64,000 nucleotides of DNA from contig NZ_JANU01000012.1 of assembly GCF_001044395.1 (NCBI RefSeq), positions 62,001-126,000 of the forward strand. Direction: 5' to 3'. The notes beneath the pieces are model-generated. The model had not been told where the DNA came from, did not search any database, and was given only the letters and a program-made list of their open reading frames with translations. The stretch is from Caenimonas sp. SL110 (GTDB lineage Bacteria; Pseudomonadota; Gammaproteobacteria; Burkholderiales; Burkholderiaceae_C). Shown piece by piece: positions 53,111 to 64,000 of this stretch (position 1 is the first letter of the stretch; every line of letters starts with the position of its first letter). A program made the translations under genes and the position numbers.

Positions 53111-53683
53111 TTATGACTGCCAGTTGAGGGCCCAGGTACCGGCAAGGACATTCTGGAGCCACATGGCGCCGATGAGGGTCTTGGAATCGGTCACCACGCC
53201 GTCGCGGCACCAGTCCATCAGCTGCTGCGGCGTGGCGTTGATCACCTCAAGGAATTCGCCCTCGTCCAGAGAACGCTTTTGTTGCACGAGGCCACGCGCG
53301 AACCAGATTTCTATCAGTTCGGTCGAGTATGAAATGACGGGGTGCATCAACGTGGCCCGGGCCCATTGCCTGGCGACATAGCCCGTCTCTTCGAGCAACT
53401 CGCGCCGGGCGCAGACCAGTCGGTCCTCGCCCTTGTCGATCTTGCCGGCGGGGAATTCGATCATCACCTCGCCGATGGGGTAACGGAACTGCCGCTCCAT
53501 CACAAGGCGCCCGTCGTCGAGCATGGGGATGATCATGACCGCACCGGGATGCACGACGTATTCGCGGGTGGCCTGCGAGCCGTCGGGCAGTTTCACCGTG
53601 TCGCGAAACGCGTGCAGCAGTCGACCCTTGAGCAGTTCTTCACTGCCGAGCTTGCGCTCGATCAGGTGGTCGTCACCGGCCAT
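53111..53683 (-). CDS. NUDIX hydrolase, ADP-ribose pyrophosphatase-like
   Basis: 190 residues. The Nudix box is GKIDKGEDRLVCARRELLEE followed by TGYV, fitting Gx5Ex7REUxEExGU. The N-terminal REYVVHPGAVMIIPMLDDGRLVMERQ and IGEVMIEFPAG are typical of ADP-ribose diphosphatases (NudF-like). It cleans up ADP-ribose or related sugars. The start at 53683 overlaps the end of the DUF2818 gene by 11 bases, so it belongs to the tail of the nuo transcript. Confidence 0.92.
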   Translation of the reverse strand: MAGDDHLIERKLGSEELLKGRLLHAFRDTVKLPDGSQATREYVVHPGAVMIIPMLDDGRLVMERQFRYPIGEVMIEFPAGKIDKGEDRLVCARRELLEETGYVARQWARATLMHPVISYSTELIEIWFARGLVQQKRSLDEGEFLEVINATPQQLMDWCRDGVVTDSKTLIGAMWLQNVLAGTWALNWQS

Positions 53684-53990
53684 CCGAGTTCTTTCCGTGT
53701 TTCCACAGGAACCGCCAGATGAAGCCGGGGAACGCGAGCACGATGAACAGCGCCGCCGTCACCGCATAGAACTCCCATTTCTGTGGGGCGATCTGGCCGG
53801 CACGCGTTTCAAGCAGGAGCCCAAGGCCGCCCACCACAAAATAGAGAACAACCAGTTCAGCGAGCCGGATCGCCAGCGACTTGCCGCCGGCCATTGGCAC
53901 CACAGCGAGCAGGCGCTGGTTGACAAACGGAAGGTTCGCCGCGACCAGCGCGACAACGATCACGATCCAGATGGAAATGGTCTGCGACAT
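53673..53990 (-). CDS. DUF2818 family membrane protein at the nuo operon end
   Basis: 105 residues with three predicted helices: SIWIVIVVALVAANLPFV, LAELVVLYFVVGGLGLLLE and FYAVTAALFIVLAFPGFIW, and a basic C-terminus. The DUF2818 family is found directly after nuoN in betaproteobacteria and may help complex I, but this is unproven. ATG 53990 is 35 bases after nuoN and the stop overlaps the NUDIX gene. Confidence 0.9.
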   Translation of the reverse strand: MSQTISIWIVIVVALVAANLPFVNQRLLAVVPMAGGKSLAIRLAELVVLYFVVGGLGLLLETRAGQIAPQKWEFYAVTAALFIVLAFPGFIWRFLWKHGKNSDGR

Positions 53991-54025
53991 CGCCCGTACA
54001 ACAGATAAGTGGCCGGGACTAGGCT

Positions 54026-55513
54026 TTACGCGCCCAGCGTCTTGACGATCGCGTCCCTGCACAGGGTCATCAGGCCGCCCGGGAGAATGCCCAGCGCCAG
54101 CACCAGCGCACCGTTGATCGTCAGCACGACGCGCACGTCCAGAGGTGCCGACACGGTGGTCGCCGTGATGGGCGCATCGAAGTACATGACCTTGATGACG
54201 CGGATGTAATAGAAGGTGCCTACCAGCGACATGATCACCGCGAAGATCGCAAGGCCCACATACAGCGCCTGTCCGGAAGAGATCAGGGCCTGCAGCACTG
54301 CCAGCTTGGCGAAGAAGCCGACCATGGGTGGAATACCGGCAAGCGACAGCAGGCACACAGCCATCACGCCGGCATAGAGCGGGCTGCGCTGGTTGAGGCC
54401 GGCGAGGTCGGAGATTTCTTCGCTCTCAAATCCTTCGCGCGCCAGCAGCAAGATGATGCCGAAGGTGGCGAGCGTCGTCATGACGTAGGTCACGATGTAG
54501 AACATCGCCGAGCTGTACGCGTTGGCTGCCGACAGCGTGTTGCCGTTCACGACGCCCGACAGCAGGCCCAGCAGCACAAAGCCCATCTGCGCGATCGTCG
54601 AATAGGCCAGCATGCGCTTGAGATTGGTCTGTGCGATCGCGGCCAGGTTGCCAACGAGCAGCGAGCCGATTGCAAGAATCATCAGCATCTGCTGCCAGTC
54701 GATGGCCAGGGGCAGCAGGCCTTCCACCAGCAGCCGGATGCAGATCGCGAATGCAGCGAGTTCAGGGGCGCTGCCGATCATGAGCGTCACCGACGTCGGG
54801 GCGCCCTGGTACACATCGGGAATCCACATGTGGAACGGCGCAGCGCCCAGCTTGAACGCAAGGCCGGCCACGATGAAGACGAGGCCGAACACCAGCACCT
54901 GGTGCTTGACCTGGCCCGAACTCACGACCTTGAAGACGGTGCCGATATCGAGCGAGCCGGTCGCGCCGTACATCATCGACAGGCCGTACAGCAGGAAGCC
55001 GCTGGCCATCGCGCCCAGCACGAAATACTTCATGGCCGCTTCTGTTGCGGTGCCGTTGTCGCGGCGAAGCGCCACCAGCGCGTAGCTGCACAGCGTGAGC
55101 AATTCGAGACCCAGATAGATCACCAGGAAGTTGCTGCCGGAGATCATCACGAAGATGCCCAGCAGCGAGAACATCGCCAGCGTGAACATCTCGCCGCCAC
55201 GCAGCATGTCGCGGTCGGCAGCGTATGGGCGGCCATAAACCAGGCAGACCATCATCGCGACCGACGCGAAGCACTTGAGCCAGTTGCCCATCGGGTCGCT
55301 GACGACCATGCTGCCGAATGCGTACAGGGTCTGGTTCTCGGTGGCCAGCACGGCCGACATGGCGGCCACGAAGGCCAGCGTGCCCATGGTGAGCCAGTAG
55401 GTGAGCGTGCGAAGGCGCGACTTGACGCCCAGGTCCACCAGCGCGATCAGGCAGGCCATGGCCAGCAGCACGATCTCGGGCGAAACGACGATGAGGCTTG
55501 ATTTGTCCAGCAT
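54026..55513 (-). CDS. nuoN: NADH-quinone oxidoreductase subunit N
   Basis: 495 residues, about 14 membrane helices. NuoN is one of the antiporter-like proton-pumping subunits of complex I. Motifs include LAFKLGAAPFHMWIPDVYQG (helix 7-8 loop) and LKRMLAYSTIAQMGFVLLGL with the conserved lysine. ATG at 55513 lies 12 bases after the nuoM stop. It is the last nuo gene here, followed by the DUF2818 gene. Confidence 0.97.
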   Translation of the reverse strand: MLDKSSLIVVSPEIVLLAMACLIALVDLGVKSRLRTLTYWLTMGTLAFVAAMSAVLATENQTLYAFGSMVVSDPMGNWLKCFASVAMMVCLVYGRPYAADRDMLRGGEMFTLAMFSLLGIFVMISGSNFLVIYLGLELLTLCSYALVALRRDNGTATEAAMKYFVLGAMASGFLLYGLSMMYGATGSLDIGTVFKVVSSGQVKHQVLVFGLVFIVAGLAFKLGAAPFHMWIPDVYQGAPTSVTLMIGSAPELAAFAICIRLLVEGLLPLAIDWQQMLMILAIGSLLVGNLAAIAQTNLKRMLAYSTIAQMGFVLLGLLSGVVNGNTLSAANAYSSAMFYIVTYVMTTLATFGIILLLAREGFESEEISDLAGLNQRSPLYAGVMAVCLLSLAGIPPMVGFFAKLAVLQALISSGQALYVGLAIFAVIMSLVGTFYYIRVIKVMYFDAPITATTVSAPLDVRVVLTINGALVLALGILPGGLMTLCRDAIVKTLGA

Positions 55514-55525
55514 GTTCTTGGGTGC

Positions 55526-57001
55526 TCAGTTCAGTTTGGACACGGCCACGTGCTTGAGGAAATCGGCCACCGTGACGTTCATGACGTCGGTGAAGGGCTT
55601 GGGATAGATGCCCATGTAGAGCACCGCTGCGGCCAGCAGGCCCAGCATCAGGAACTCACGCGCGTTGATGTCGGTGAGGCCACGCACGTCGTCGTTGACG
55701 ACCGGTCCCAGATAGACGCGCTTGAACATCCAGAGCGTGTAGGCCGCGCCAAAGATCAGTGCGGATGCCGCCGCGAAGCCGAGCCAGAAGTTGGCCTTGA
55801 CCGCGCCCAGGATCACCATCCACTCTCCGACGAAACCGGCCGTGGCGGGAAGGCCGCAGTTCGCCATGGCGAAGAGCAGCGCGAACGCCGTGAAATTCGG
55901 CATGGTGTTGACCACGCCGCCGTAGCTGGCGATCTGGCGCGAGTGAACGCGGTCATACAGCACGCCGATGCACAGGAACATCGCGCCCGACACGAAGCCG
56001 TGCGCAATCATCTGCACGATGCCGCCGGCAACGCCCAGGTCATTGAAGATGAAGAAGCCGAGCGTCACGAAACCCATGTGCGCGACCGACGAATAGGCCA
56101 CGAGTTTCTTCATGTCCTGCTGCACCATCGCCACGAGACCCACGTAGATCACGGCGATGAGCGACAGCGCAATCATCAGCCACGCCCATTCATGCGATGC
56201 GTCCGGCGCGATCGGCATGGAGAACCGCAAAAAGCCGTAGGCACCCAGCTTCAGCATGATCGCAGCCAGCACGGCGGAGCCGCCGGTCGGTGCTTCAACG
56301 TGCACATCGGGAAGCCAGGTGTGCACCGGCCACATCGGCACCTTCACCGCGAAGGCCGCGAAGAACGCGAAAAAGAGCAAGGTTTGCGCCGTGCCGCCAA
56401 GCGGCAGCTTGTGCCACGCCAGGATGTCGAAGCTGCCGCCGGACGTGGTGTACAGGTACACCAGCGCGACCAGCATCAGCAGCGAGCCGAGCAAGGTGTA
56501 GAGGAAGAACTTGAACGCCGCGTAGATCTTGTTAGGCCCGCCCCAGATGCCGATGATCAGGTACATCGGGATCAGCGTCGCCTCGAAGAACGTGTAGAAC
56601 AGGATGCCATCGAGCGCGCAGAACACGCCGATCAGCAGGCCCGACAGGATGAGGAAGGCACCCATGTACTGGTTGACGCGCTCGGTGATCGCTTCCCAGG
56701 CAGAGATCACCACGATCACCGTGATGAACGCGGTGAGCAGCACGAACCAGAACGAGATGCCGTCGATACCCAGGTGGTAGTTGACGTTGAATCGCTCGAT
56801 CCACGGCGCTTTCTCGACGAACTGCATCGCCGAGGTTGCGCGGTCGAAGCGCGAGTAAAGCGGCAGCGTCACCAGCAAGCTGATGATGGAGCCGATGAGG
56901 GCGACCCAGCGTACGACGCGTGCCTGGTCGTCACGCCCCAGCGCGAGCAGGACGGCGCCGAAGAAGATCGGCGTCCAGATGGCAAGACTCAGCAAACCCA
57001 T
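55526..57001 (-). CDS. nuoM: NADH-quinone oxidoreductase subunit M
   Basis: 491 residues, about 14 helices. Proton-pumping antiporter-like subunit. NYHLGIDGISFWFVLL, FFEATLIPMYLIIGIWGG (with the conserved glutamate), VKVPMWPVHTWLPDVHVEAP and MKKLVAYSSVAHMGFVTLG are clear. ATG 57001 is 24 bases after nuoL. nuoN follows by 12 bases. Confidence 0.98.
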   Translation of the reverse strand: MGLLSLAIWTPIFFGAVLLALGRDDQARVVRWVALIGSIISLLVTLPLYSRFDRATSAMQFVEKAPWIERFNVNYHLGIDGISFWFVLLTAFITVIVVISAWEAITERVNQYMGAFLILSGLLIGVFCALDGILFYTFFEATLIPMYLIIGIWGGPNKIYAAFKFFLYTLLGSLLMLVALVYLYTTSGGSFDILAWHKLPLGGTAQTLLFFAFFAAFAVKVPMWPVHTWLPDVHVEAPTGGSAVLAAIMLKLGAYGFLRFSMPIAPDASHEWAWLMIALSLIAVIYVGLVAMVQQDMKKLVAYSSVAHMGFVTLGFFIFNDLGVAGGIVQMIAHGFVSGAMFLCIGVLYDRVHSRQIASYGGVVNTMPNFTAFALLFAMANCGLPATAGFVGEWMVILGAVKANFWLGFAAASALIFGAAYTLWMFKRVYLGPVVNDDVRGLTDINAREFLMLGLLAAAVLYMGIYPKPFTDVMNVTVADFLKHVAVSKLN

Positions 57002-57025
57002 TTATTGTTGTTCCTTGAATCTTGG

Positions 57026-59095
<2,070 letters not shown>

Positions 59096-59102
59096 GTTGT
59101 AG

Positions 59103-59411
59103 TTATCCCTTGAGCGTGTTCAGCTCATCGACGTTGATGTTCGACTTGTTGCGGAACAGCAGCACGAGGATGGCCAGGCCGATGGCCGATTCGGCGGCGG
59201 CGACGGTGAGAATGAAGAACACGAACACCTGTCCGTGCATGTCGTTCAGGTAGTACGAGAACGCCACGAAATTCATGTTGACCGCCAGCAGCATCAGCTC
59301 GATGGCCATCAGCAGCACGATCAGGTTGCGGCGATTGAGGAAGATGCCGATGACCGACAGCGCGAACAGCATCGCGCCCAGCGAAAGGAAATGGCCGAGG
59401 GTGAGCGTCAT
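59103..59411 (-). CDS. nuoK: NADH-quinone oxidoreductase subunit K
   Basis: 102 residues with three membrane helices. [41 protein letters not shown] (conserved glutamate) and [23 protein letters not shown] (conserved glutamate) match NuoK, part of the proton channel. Start ATG 59411 overlaps the nuoJ stop (ATGA). The size is as expected. Confidence 0.97.
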   Translation of the reverse strand: MTLTLGHFLSLGAMLFALSVIGIFLNRRNLIVLLMAIELMLLAVNMNFVAFSYYLNDMHGQVFVFFILTVAAAESAIGLAILVLLFRNKSNINVDELNTLKG

Positions 59412-60088
59412 GCCTTGGTCTCCGGTGCAGCGGTCGCCGCGTTCGGTGCGGATGTGGGCTCCGGAGTCGGCGGCGGCGCGGACATCGTCGGTGCAAGCTT
59501 CAGGACCTGCAGGCGATCGCCAGCCTTGACGCGAACCTGGTCCGCCGGGTCCATGTGCCGGCTGTCCTTGCGTTCACGCAGCGTGAGCGCGATGGCAGCG
59601 ATGATGGCGACCAGCAGGATGACAGCCGCGATTTCGAGCGGGTACAGATACTGGGTGTACAGCAGCTTGCCCAGTTCCTTGGTGTTGGAGTACTGCGCCA
59701 ACGCATTCGCTGCGGCAGGCACCGACCTGGGTTCTTCGCCGAGCCGGAACCCCGCGAGCAACACAGCCGCCATTTCCAGCGCAATCACCGCGCCGACGAT
59801 GGCCGCGAGCGGAAAGTGCTTCCAGAACCCGGCGCGCATCGCATCGACGTTGATGTCGAGCATCATCACCACGAAGAGAAACAGCACCATGACGGCACCG
59901 ACGTAGACCAGCACGAGCGAGATCGCAAGGAACTCGGCCTTCAGCAGGATCCACACCGCAGCGGCCTGGAAGAACGCGAGCACCAGGTACAGCGCGGCGT
60001 AGACCGGGTTGCGGGCCGTGATCACGCGAAATGCTGCAAACAGCAGCACTGCGGAGAACAGGTAAAAAAGGCCGGTTCGGATGTCCAT
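59408..60088 (-). CDS. nuoJ: NADH-quinone oxidoreductase subunit J
   Basis: 226 residues with five membrane helices. [62 protein letters not shown] are typical of NuoJ. The C-terminal 60 residues are proline/alanine rich and not conserved ([12 protein letters not shown]), probably flexible. ATG 60088 is 28 bases after nuoI. The stop overlaps nuoK. Confidence 0.96.
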   Translation of the reverse strand: MDIRTGLFYLFSAVLLFAAFRVITARNPVYAALYLVLAFFQAAAVWILLKAEFLAISLVLVYVGAVMVLFLFVVMMLDINVDAMRAGFWKHFPLAAIVGAVIALEMAAVLLAGFRLGEEPRSVPAAANALAQYSNTKELGKLLYTQYLYPLEIAAVILLVAIIAAIALTLRERKDSRHMDPADQVRVKAGDRLQVLKLAPTMSAPPPTPEPTSAPNAATAAPETKA

Positions 60089-60116
60089 GTGTCTTGTTCT
60101 TGTTGCGCTTGGCGCG

Positions 60117-60632
60117 TCAGCGGTACTTTGCGTCCGCTGCCTTTGCGGCCGCGATCTCGGGTTCGTAGCGATCGCCCACGGCGAGCAGCATGTCTTTGGT
60201 GAAGTACAGGTCGCCGCGCTTTTCACCGTGGTATTCGAAGATGTGCGTCTCGACGATGGAATCGACCGGGCAGCTTTCTTCGCAGAAGCCGCAGAAGATG
60301 CACTTGGTCAGGTCGATGTCGTATCGCGTGGTGCGGCGCGTACCGTCGTCGCGCTGGTCGGATTCGATGGTGATCGCCATCGCCGGGCAAACAGCCTCGC
60401 ACAGCTTGCATGCAATGCAGCGCTCTTCGCCGTTTTCATAGCGGCGAAGGGCATGAAGGCCCCGGAAACGCGGGCTGAGCGGCGTCTTTTCTTCCGGGAA
60501 CTGCACGGTGATCTTGCGCGCGAACGCGTACTTGCCAGTGATGGCCAGGCCCTTGAACAGCTCGAACAGCATGAAGCTGCTGAGGAAGTCCTTCAGGGAA
60601 AACGGCGCCCTGACGATTGCGTGGGAAGACAT
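60117..60632 (-). CDS. nuoI: NADH-quinone oxidoreductase subunit I
   Basis: 171 residues. Two 4Fe-4S motifs, [12 protein letters not shown] and [12 protein letters not shown], form the N6a and N6b clusters that pass electrons to N2 in Nuo[21 protein letters not shown] precedes the first. A nuoH-following start at ATG 60632 (5 bases after nuoH) is used. The length fits. Confidence 0.98.
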   Translation of the reverse strand: MSSHAIVRAPFSLKDFLSSFMLFELFKGLAITGKYAFARKITVQFPEEKTPLSPRFRGLHALRRYENGEERCIACKLCEAVCPAMAITIESDQRDDGTRRTTRYDIDLTKCIFCGFCEESCPVDSIVETHIFEYHGEKRGDLYFTKDMLLAVGDRYEPEIAAAKAADAKYR

Positions 60633-60637
60633 ACTTT

Positions 60638-61714
60638 TTATTTCCAGATGTTGTACGGCGTTTGCATCCAGATGCCGACCACCACCAGCCACACGAGCGT
60701 GACCGGAATAAAGATCTTCCAGCCCAGACGCATGATCTGGTCGTAGCGATAGCGCGGGAACGTCGAGCGCACCCAGAGGAACATCGTGACCACCATGAAG
60801 GTCTTGATGCCCAGCCAGATCCAGCCCGGAATGAAGGACAGGAATTCGAACGGCGCGATCCAGCCGCCCAGGAACAGGACCACGGCGAGGATGGACACCA
60901 GCCACATGTTGGCGTACTCGGCCAGGAAGAACATCGCGAAGCTCATGCCCGAGTACTCGATCATGTGGCCCGCAACGATTTCGGACTCGCCTTCGACCAC
61001 GTCGAACGGGTGGCGGTTGGTCTCAGCCAGGCCGGAGATGAAGTACACGATGAAGATCGGCAGCAGCGGCAGCCAGTTCCACGACAGGAAGTTCAGGCCC
61101 TGGTTGGCGAAGATGCCCTTGGCCTGGCTCATGACGATGTCGGTCATGTTCATGCTGCCAGCGACCATCAGCACTACCACGAGGCAAAAGCCCATCGCGA
61201 TTTCGTAGCTGACCATCTGCGCGGAGGCGCGCAGCGCACCGAGGAATGCGTACTTCGAGTTGGAAGCCCAGCCCGCGATGATCACGCCGTACACCTCGAG
61301 CGAGGTGATGGCCATCAGGAACAGCAGGCCTGCGTTGATGTTGGACAGCGCGACTTCAGGGCCAAACGGAATCACGACCCATGCGGCGAGCGCCGGCATG
61401 ATCGTCATGATCGGGCCGAGCAGGAACAACCCCTTGTTGGCGACCGTCGGAATGATGATTTCCTTGGTCAGCAGCTTCAAGGCGTCTGCGATCGGCTGCA
61501 ACAGGCCCAGAGGGCCGATGCGATTGGGGCCGACGCGAATCTGCGTGAAGCCAATGGCCTTGCGCTCCCACAGCGTGAGGTAGGCCACGGCGCCCATGAG
61601 CGGCGCCACGACGACGACGATCTTGATCAGCGTCCAGAGCACCGGCCAGCCGGCAGCTGTCCACCATCCGGCATTGATGAGGCCGTTACCAAAGCCCCAG
61701 ATCTGGTCGATCAT
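60638..61714 (-). CDS. nuoH: NADH-quinone oxidoreductase subunit H
   Basis: 358 residues, eight or nine helices, forming part of the quinone cavity. [51 protein letters not shown] and the C-terminal [20 protein letters not shown] are conserved. The ATG overlaps the nuoG stop by 4 bases (ATGA). Confidence 0.98.
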   Translation of the reverse strand: MIDQIWGFGNGLINAGWWTAAGWPVLWTLIKIVVVVAPLMGAVAYLTLWERKAIGFTQIRVGPNRIGPLGLLQPIADALKLLTKEIIIPTVANKGLFLLGPIMTIMPALAAWVVIPFGPEVALSNINAGLLFLMAITSLEVYGVIIAGWASNSKYAFLGALRASAQMVSYEIAMGFCLVVVLMVAGSMNMTDIVMSQAKGIFANQGLNFLSWNWLPLLPIFIVYFISGLAETNRHPFDVVEGESEIVAGHMIEYSGMSFAMFFLAEYANMWLVSILAVVLFLGGWIAPFEFLSFIPGWIWLGIKTFMVVTMFLWVRSTFPRYRYDQIMRLGWKIFIPVTLVWLVVVGIWMQTPYNIWK

Positions 61715-63882
61715 GCTGGCACTCCAGTTTGTTCTGACTGATCTGCCTGCGCCGCCTGCGCGAGCGCGGCAAGTGCATCGGCCGTGAGCTGCAGCGACGG
61801 CGCGCGGCGAACGATGCTGTCGAGCTGGTAGATCGACGCGGTGACCGGTCGGCCGGCATTGGCGGCATTCAACTGCGCAGTCATCGACGCGGAGCTGGCA
61901 TTGTTCAACTTGCCACCTTGCACCAGCGCCTGATCGTGATCGGCTTCGCCGCGTGCTGCACGCAGAACTTCACCGGACGACTCCTGTTCGAACCCTTGCA
62001 GGCCGAGCATGTTGCCCAGCACCCGCAAGACTTTCCATGCGGGACGCGCCTCACCGAGCGGCTTGACGACTGCATGAAACGACTGCACGCGGCCTTCGGC
62101 ATTGACGAATGTGCCCGGCGTTTCGGTGAACGGAGCGATCGGCAAGACGACGTCGCTGAACGCGAGGTTGGCCTTGAACGGGCTGAGCGTGATGACCATC
62201 GCCGCATTGCCGAGACCGGCCGCTGCGTGCTCACCCATCGCCGAATCGAATTCAGGCTCGGTATTGAGCAGGATCGCGGCCTTGAGTTTTCCGCCCAGCA
62301 TGTCGGCCGCGTTCAGACCGCCGTCGCCTGGCAGCGCGCCTGCGAGCTGCGCACCGACGGTATTGGCTGCTTCGGTGAGGAAGCCGACCGTAGCGCCCGT
62401 GTGCATGCCGATCCAGTTCGCCAGGGCGAGAAGGCCGGATGCATTTGCGTGATGAGCTGCCGCGTTGCCCAGCAGGATTGCCTTGCGCTCGCCCGCTGCC
62501 AGCGACTTCGCGATGGCAGTCCAGCGGTCGTCGTGTGCAGCGGAAACGGGGCTCGAAATGCCCTTGTCCGATGCCACCGCAGAGGCGATGCCTCCAAGCA
62601 CGTCCATCCAGTCGGACGCAGGGGCAATCACCGACGAAGCGATGCTCATTGCCCAGTCGTTTTCCTGGTCGTGAATGACCGATATCTTTGCGCCCTTGCG
62701 CGTCGCGGCGCGAATGCGCAACGCGAACAGCGGGTGGTCCTTGCGCAGGTTCGAACCGATGACGAGCGCGCCCTGCAAATTCGACAGAGAAGCGATGGAG
62801 GTGCCGAGCCAGCGGACGCCATCAGATTTCGAGAAATCCGCATTGCGCAAGCGGTAGTCGATGTTTTCGCTACCCAGACCGCGCACCAGCGAGCCGGCCA
62901 GGAACAGTTCTTCCACCGTGCTGTGCGGGCTGACCAGCGCGCCGATGCTCTTCGCACCGTAGTCGGCCTTGATCTGCTTCAAGCCGTTGGCGACGTATTC
63001 AAGCGCGGTCTGCCAGTCAACGGTCTTCCACTCGCCGCCCTGCTTGATCATGGGCGAGGTCAGGCGCTCGTCGCCATTGAGCGCTTCGTACGAGAAGCGG
63101 TCGCGGTCGGCGATCCAGCATTCATTGACGTCGTTGTTCTCCAGCGGAAGAACACGCATCACCTTGTTGCCTTTGACCTGAACGATCAGGTTGGCGCCGG
63201 TGGAGTCGTGCGGGCTCACCGACTTGCGGCGCGACAGTTCCCAGTTACGGGCCTGAAAGCGGAACGGCTTGCTGGTGAGCGCACCGACCGGACACAGGTC
63301 GATCATGTTGCCTGACACTTCGGAATCGATCGTGTCGTTCAGCACGGTGGTGATCTCCGAGTGCTCGCCCCGGTGGATCATGCCCAGCTCCATCACGCCG
63401 GCGATTTCCTGGCCAAATCGAACGCAGCGCGTGCAGTGGATGCAGCGCTCCATTTCCTTCATGGAAATGAGCGGGCCGACTTCCTTGACCGGCACCGTGC
63501 GCTTTTCTTCTTCGTAACGGGAAGAAGATGCGCCGTAACCGACAGCCAGATCCTGCAGTTGGCACTCGCCGCCCTGGTCGCAGATCGGGCAATCGAGCGG
63601 ATGGTTGATGAGGAGGAACTCCATCACCGACTGCTGCGCCTTGATCGCCTTGTCGCTCTTGGTGCGAACGATCATGCCGTTGGTGACCGGCGTGGCGCAG
63701 GCCGGCATCGGCTTGGGCGCCTTTTCCACATCGACCAGGCACATGCGGCAGTTGGCCGCGATGGACAGTTTCTTGTGATAGCAGAAATGCGGGATGTAGG
63801 TACCCGCCTTGTCGGCCGCATGCATGATCATGCTGCCTTCAGTGATCTCTACCTTCTGGCCGTCGAGTTCGATTTCAATCAT
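61711..63882 (-). CDS. nuoG: NADH-quinone oxidoreductase subunit G
   Basis: 723 residues. The N-terminal 2Fe-2S domain ([21 protein letters not shown]), the His-Cys 4Fe-4S site around [18 protein letters not shown], and the [16 protein letters not shown] cluster lead to a molybdopterin-oxidoreductase-like domain. It passes electrons from NuoF/NuoE to NuoI. ATG 63882 overlaps the nuoF stop. It is shorter than E. coli NuoG (908 residues), as usual for betaproteobacteria. Confidence 0.97.
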   Translation of the reverse strand: MIEIELDGQKVEITEGSMIMHAADKAGTYIPHFCYHKKLSIAANCRMCLVDVEKAPKPMPACATPVTNGMIVRTKSDKAIKAQQSVMEFLLINHPLDCPICDQGGECQLQDLAVGYGASSSRYEEEKRTVPVKEVGPLISMKEMERCIHCTRCVRFGQEIAGVMELGMIHRGEHSEITTVLNDTIDSEVSGNMIDLCPVGALTSKPFRFQARNWELSRRKSVSPHDSTGANLIVQVKGNKVMRVLPLENNDVNECWIADRDRFSYEALNGDERLTSPMIKQGGEWKTVDWQTALEYVANGLKQIKADYGAKSIGALVSPHSTVEELFLAGSLVRGLGSENIDYRLRNADFSKSDGVRWLGTSIASLSNLQGALVIGSNLRKDHPLFALRIRAATRKGAKISVIHDQENDWAMSIASSVIAPASDWMDVLGGIASAVASDKGISSPVSAAHDDRWTAIAKSLAAGERKAILLGNAAAHHANASGLLALANWIGMHTGATVGFLTEAANTVGAQLAGALPGDGGLNAADMLGGKLKAAILLNTEPEFDSAMGEHAAAGLGNAAMVITLSPFKANLAFSDVVLPIAPFTETPGTFVNAEGRVQSFHAVVKPLGEARPAWKVLRVLGNMLGLQGFEQESSGEVLRAARGEADHDQALVQGGKLNNASSASMTAQLNAANAGRPVTASIYQLDSIVRRAPSLQLTADALAALAQAAQADQSEQTGVPA

Positions 63883-64000
63883 GTTCTTGCTCCCTCTCCC
63901 ACTGGGAGAGGGTTGGGGTGAGGGCTGGCAGCCTTGCTGGCCGCCTGGATCTTGGCTTCGAACTCATGCCTGAAGTGCTTGATCATCGCGCGCACCGGCA
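63879..64000 (-). CDS. nuoF: NADH-quinone oxidoreductase subunit F (3' end only)
   Basis: The last 40 or so residues: PVRAMIKHFRHEFEAKI matches the end of betaproteobacterial NuoF. The chain then continues with QAASKAASPHPNPLPVGEGA and stops as TGA overlapping the nuoG ATG (ATGA). The last twelve or so residues are encoded by a GGGAGAGGG-type repeat. The rest of the gene, with FMN, NADH and 4Fe-4S sites, is outside the window. Confidence 0.85.
   Translation of the reverse strand, partial: PVRAMIKHFRHEFEAKIQAASKAASPHPNPLPVGEGART
63891..63924. repeat. Inverted repeat CCCTCTCCC/GGGAGAGGG in the nuoF 3' end
   Basis: TCCCTCTCCCACTGGGAGAGGG then TTGGGGTGAGGG. The palindrome is a well-known short intergenic repeat of proteobacteria. 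Here it is inside coding sequence and translates to PHPNPLPVGEG. Confidence 0.85.

Overview
The window is a high-GC, densely coded chromosomal segment. It most likely comes from a betaproteobacterium of the order Burkholderiales: the nuo operon ends in a DUF2818 gene, the cbb3 oxidase cluster has the ccoNOQP-ccoG-ccoH order, and the FNR-regulated stress genes resemble those of Comamonadaceae-like bacteria. No sequence search was possible, so genus is not called. There are no tRNA or rRNA genes, no CRISPR array, no phage and no insertion sequence. No stretch over 300 bases lacks a gene or a recognisable repeat.

Region 1 (1-16.2 kb) is housekeeping and miscellaneous. It holds a truncated acuI-like reductase, a DedA membrane protein, mutL, an alpha/beta hydrolase lipoprotein, a small acetyltransferase pair, a cupin, a Bcr/CflA-type exporter and miaA. 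These are followed by an ABC ATPase/FtsX permease/AttH-like lipocalin set, interrupted by an inverted aroD-type dehydratase plus PLP ammonia-lyase pair, and then nagA with a SIS-domain sugar isomerase/deaminase. Most intergenic gaps here contain copies of a two-stem repeat (about 90 bp), and some copies run into coding sequence and supply stop codons.

Region 2 (16.2-49 kb) reads as one low-oxygen regulon. Seven FNR-type palindromes (TTGAN6-TCAA-like) sit in front of a beta-CASP metallohydrolase, universal stress proteins, a FocA/NirC-like channel, a DksA/TraR zinc-finger protein, cbpA-cbpM, a MacB-like ABC export set, a HAF-repeat lipoprotein, an AMP/thymidine phosphorylase plus PRPP synthetase, ccoNOQPGH, ccoI and ccoS. 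The same stretch encodes the FNR protein itself, a PAS histidine kinase with a LuxR-type regulator, a lone receiver protein, a hemerythrin-like protein, a DegP-like protease, hemN, a SafE-type copper/heme maturation membrane protein, and an ADP-forming acyl-CoA ligase/acetyltransferase fusion. In about half of the FNR-controlled genes the box centre lies 40.5-44.5 bases from the start codon, so class II activation would produce leaderless mRNAs.

Region 3 (49-64 kb) holds an exported-looking methyltransferase, a DAHP synthase, an ABC exporter, a DUF1178 protein and a NUDIX hydrolase. It ends with the 3' part of the respiratory complex I operon, transcribed leftwards from nuoF (partial) through nuoG, H, I, J, K, L, M, N and the DUF2818 gene. 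Complex I and the cbb3 oxidase together point to a respiratory organism that copes with microaerobic and possibly anaerobic phases.
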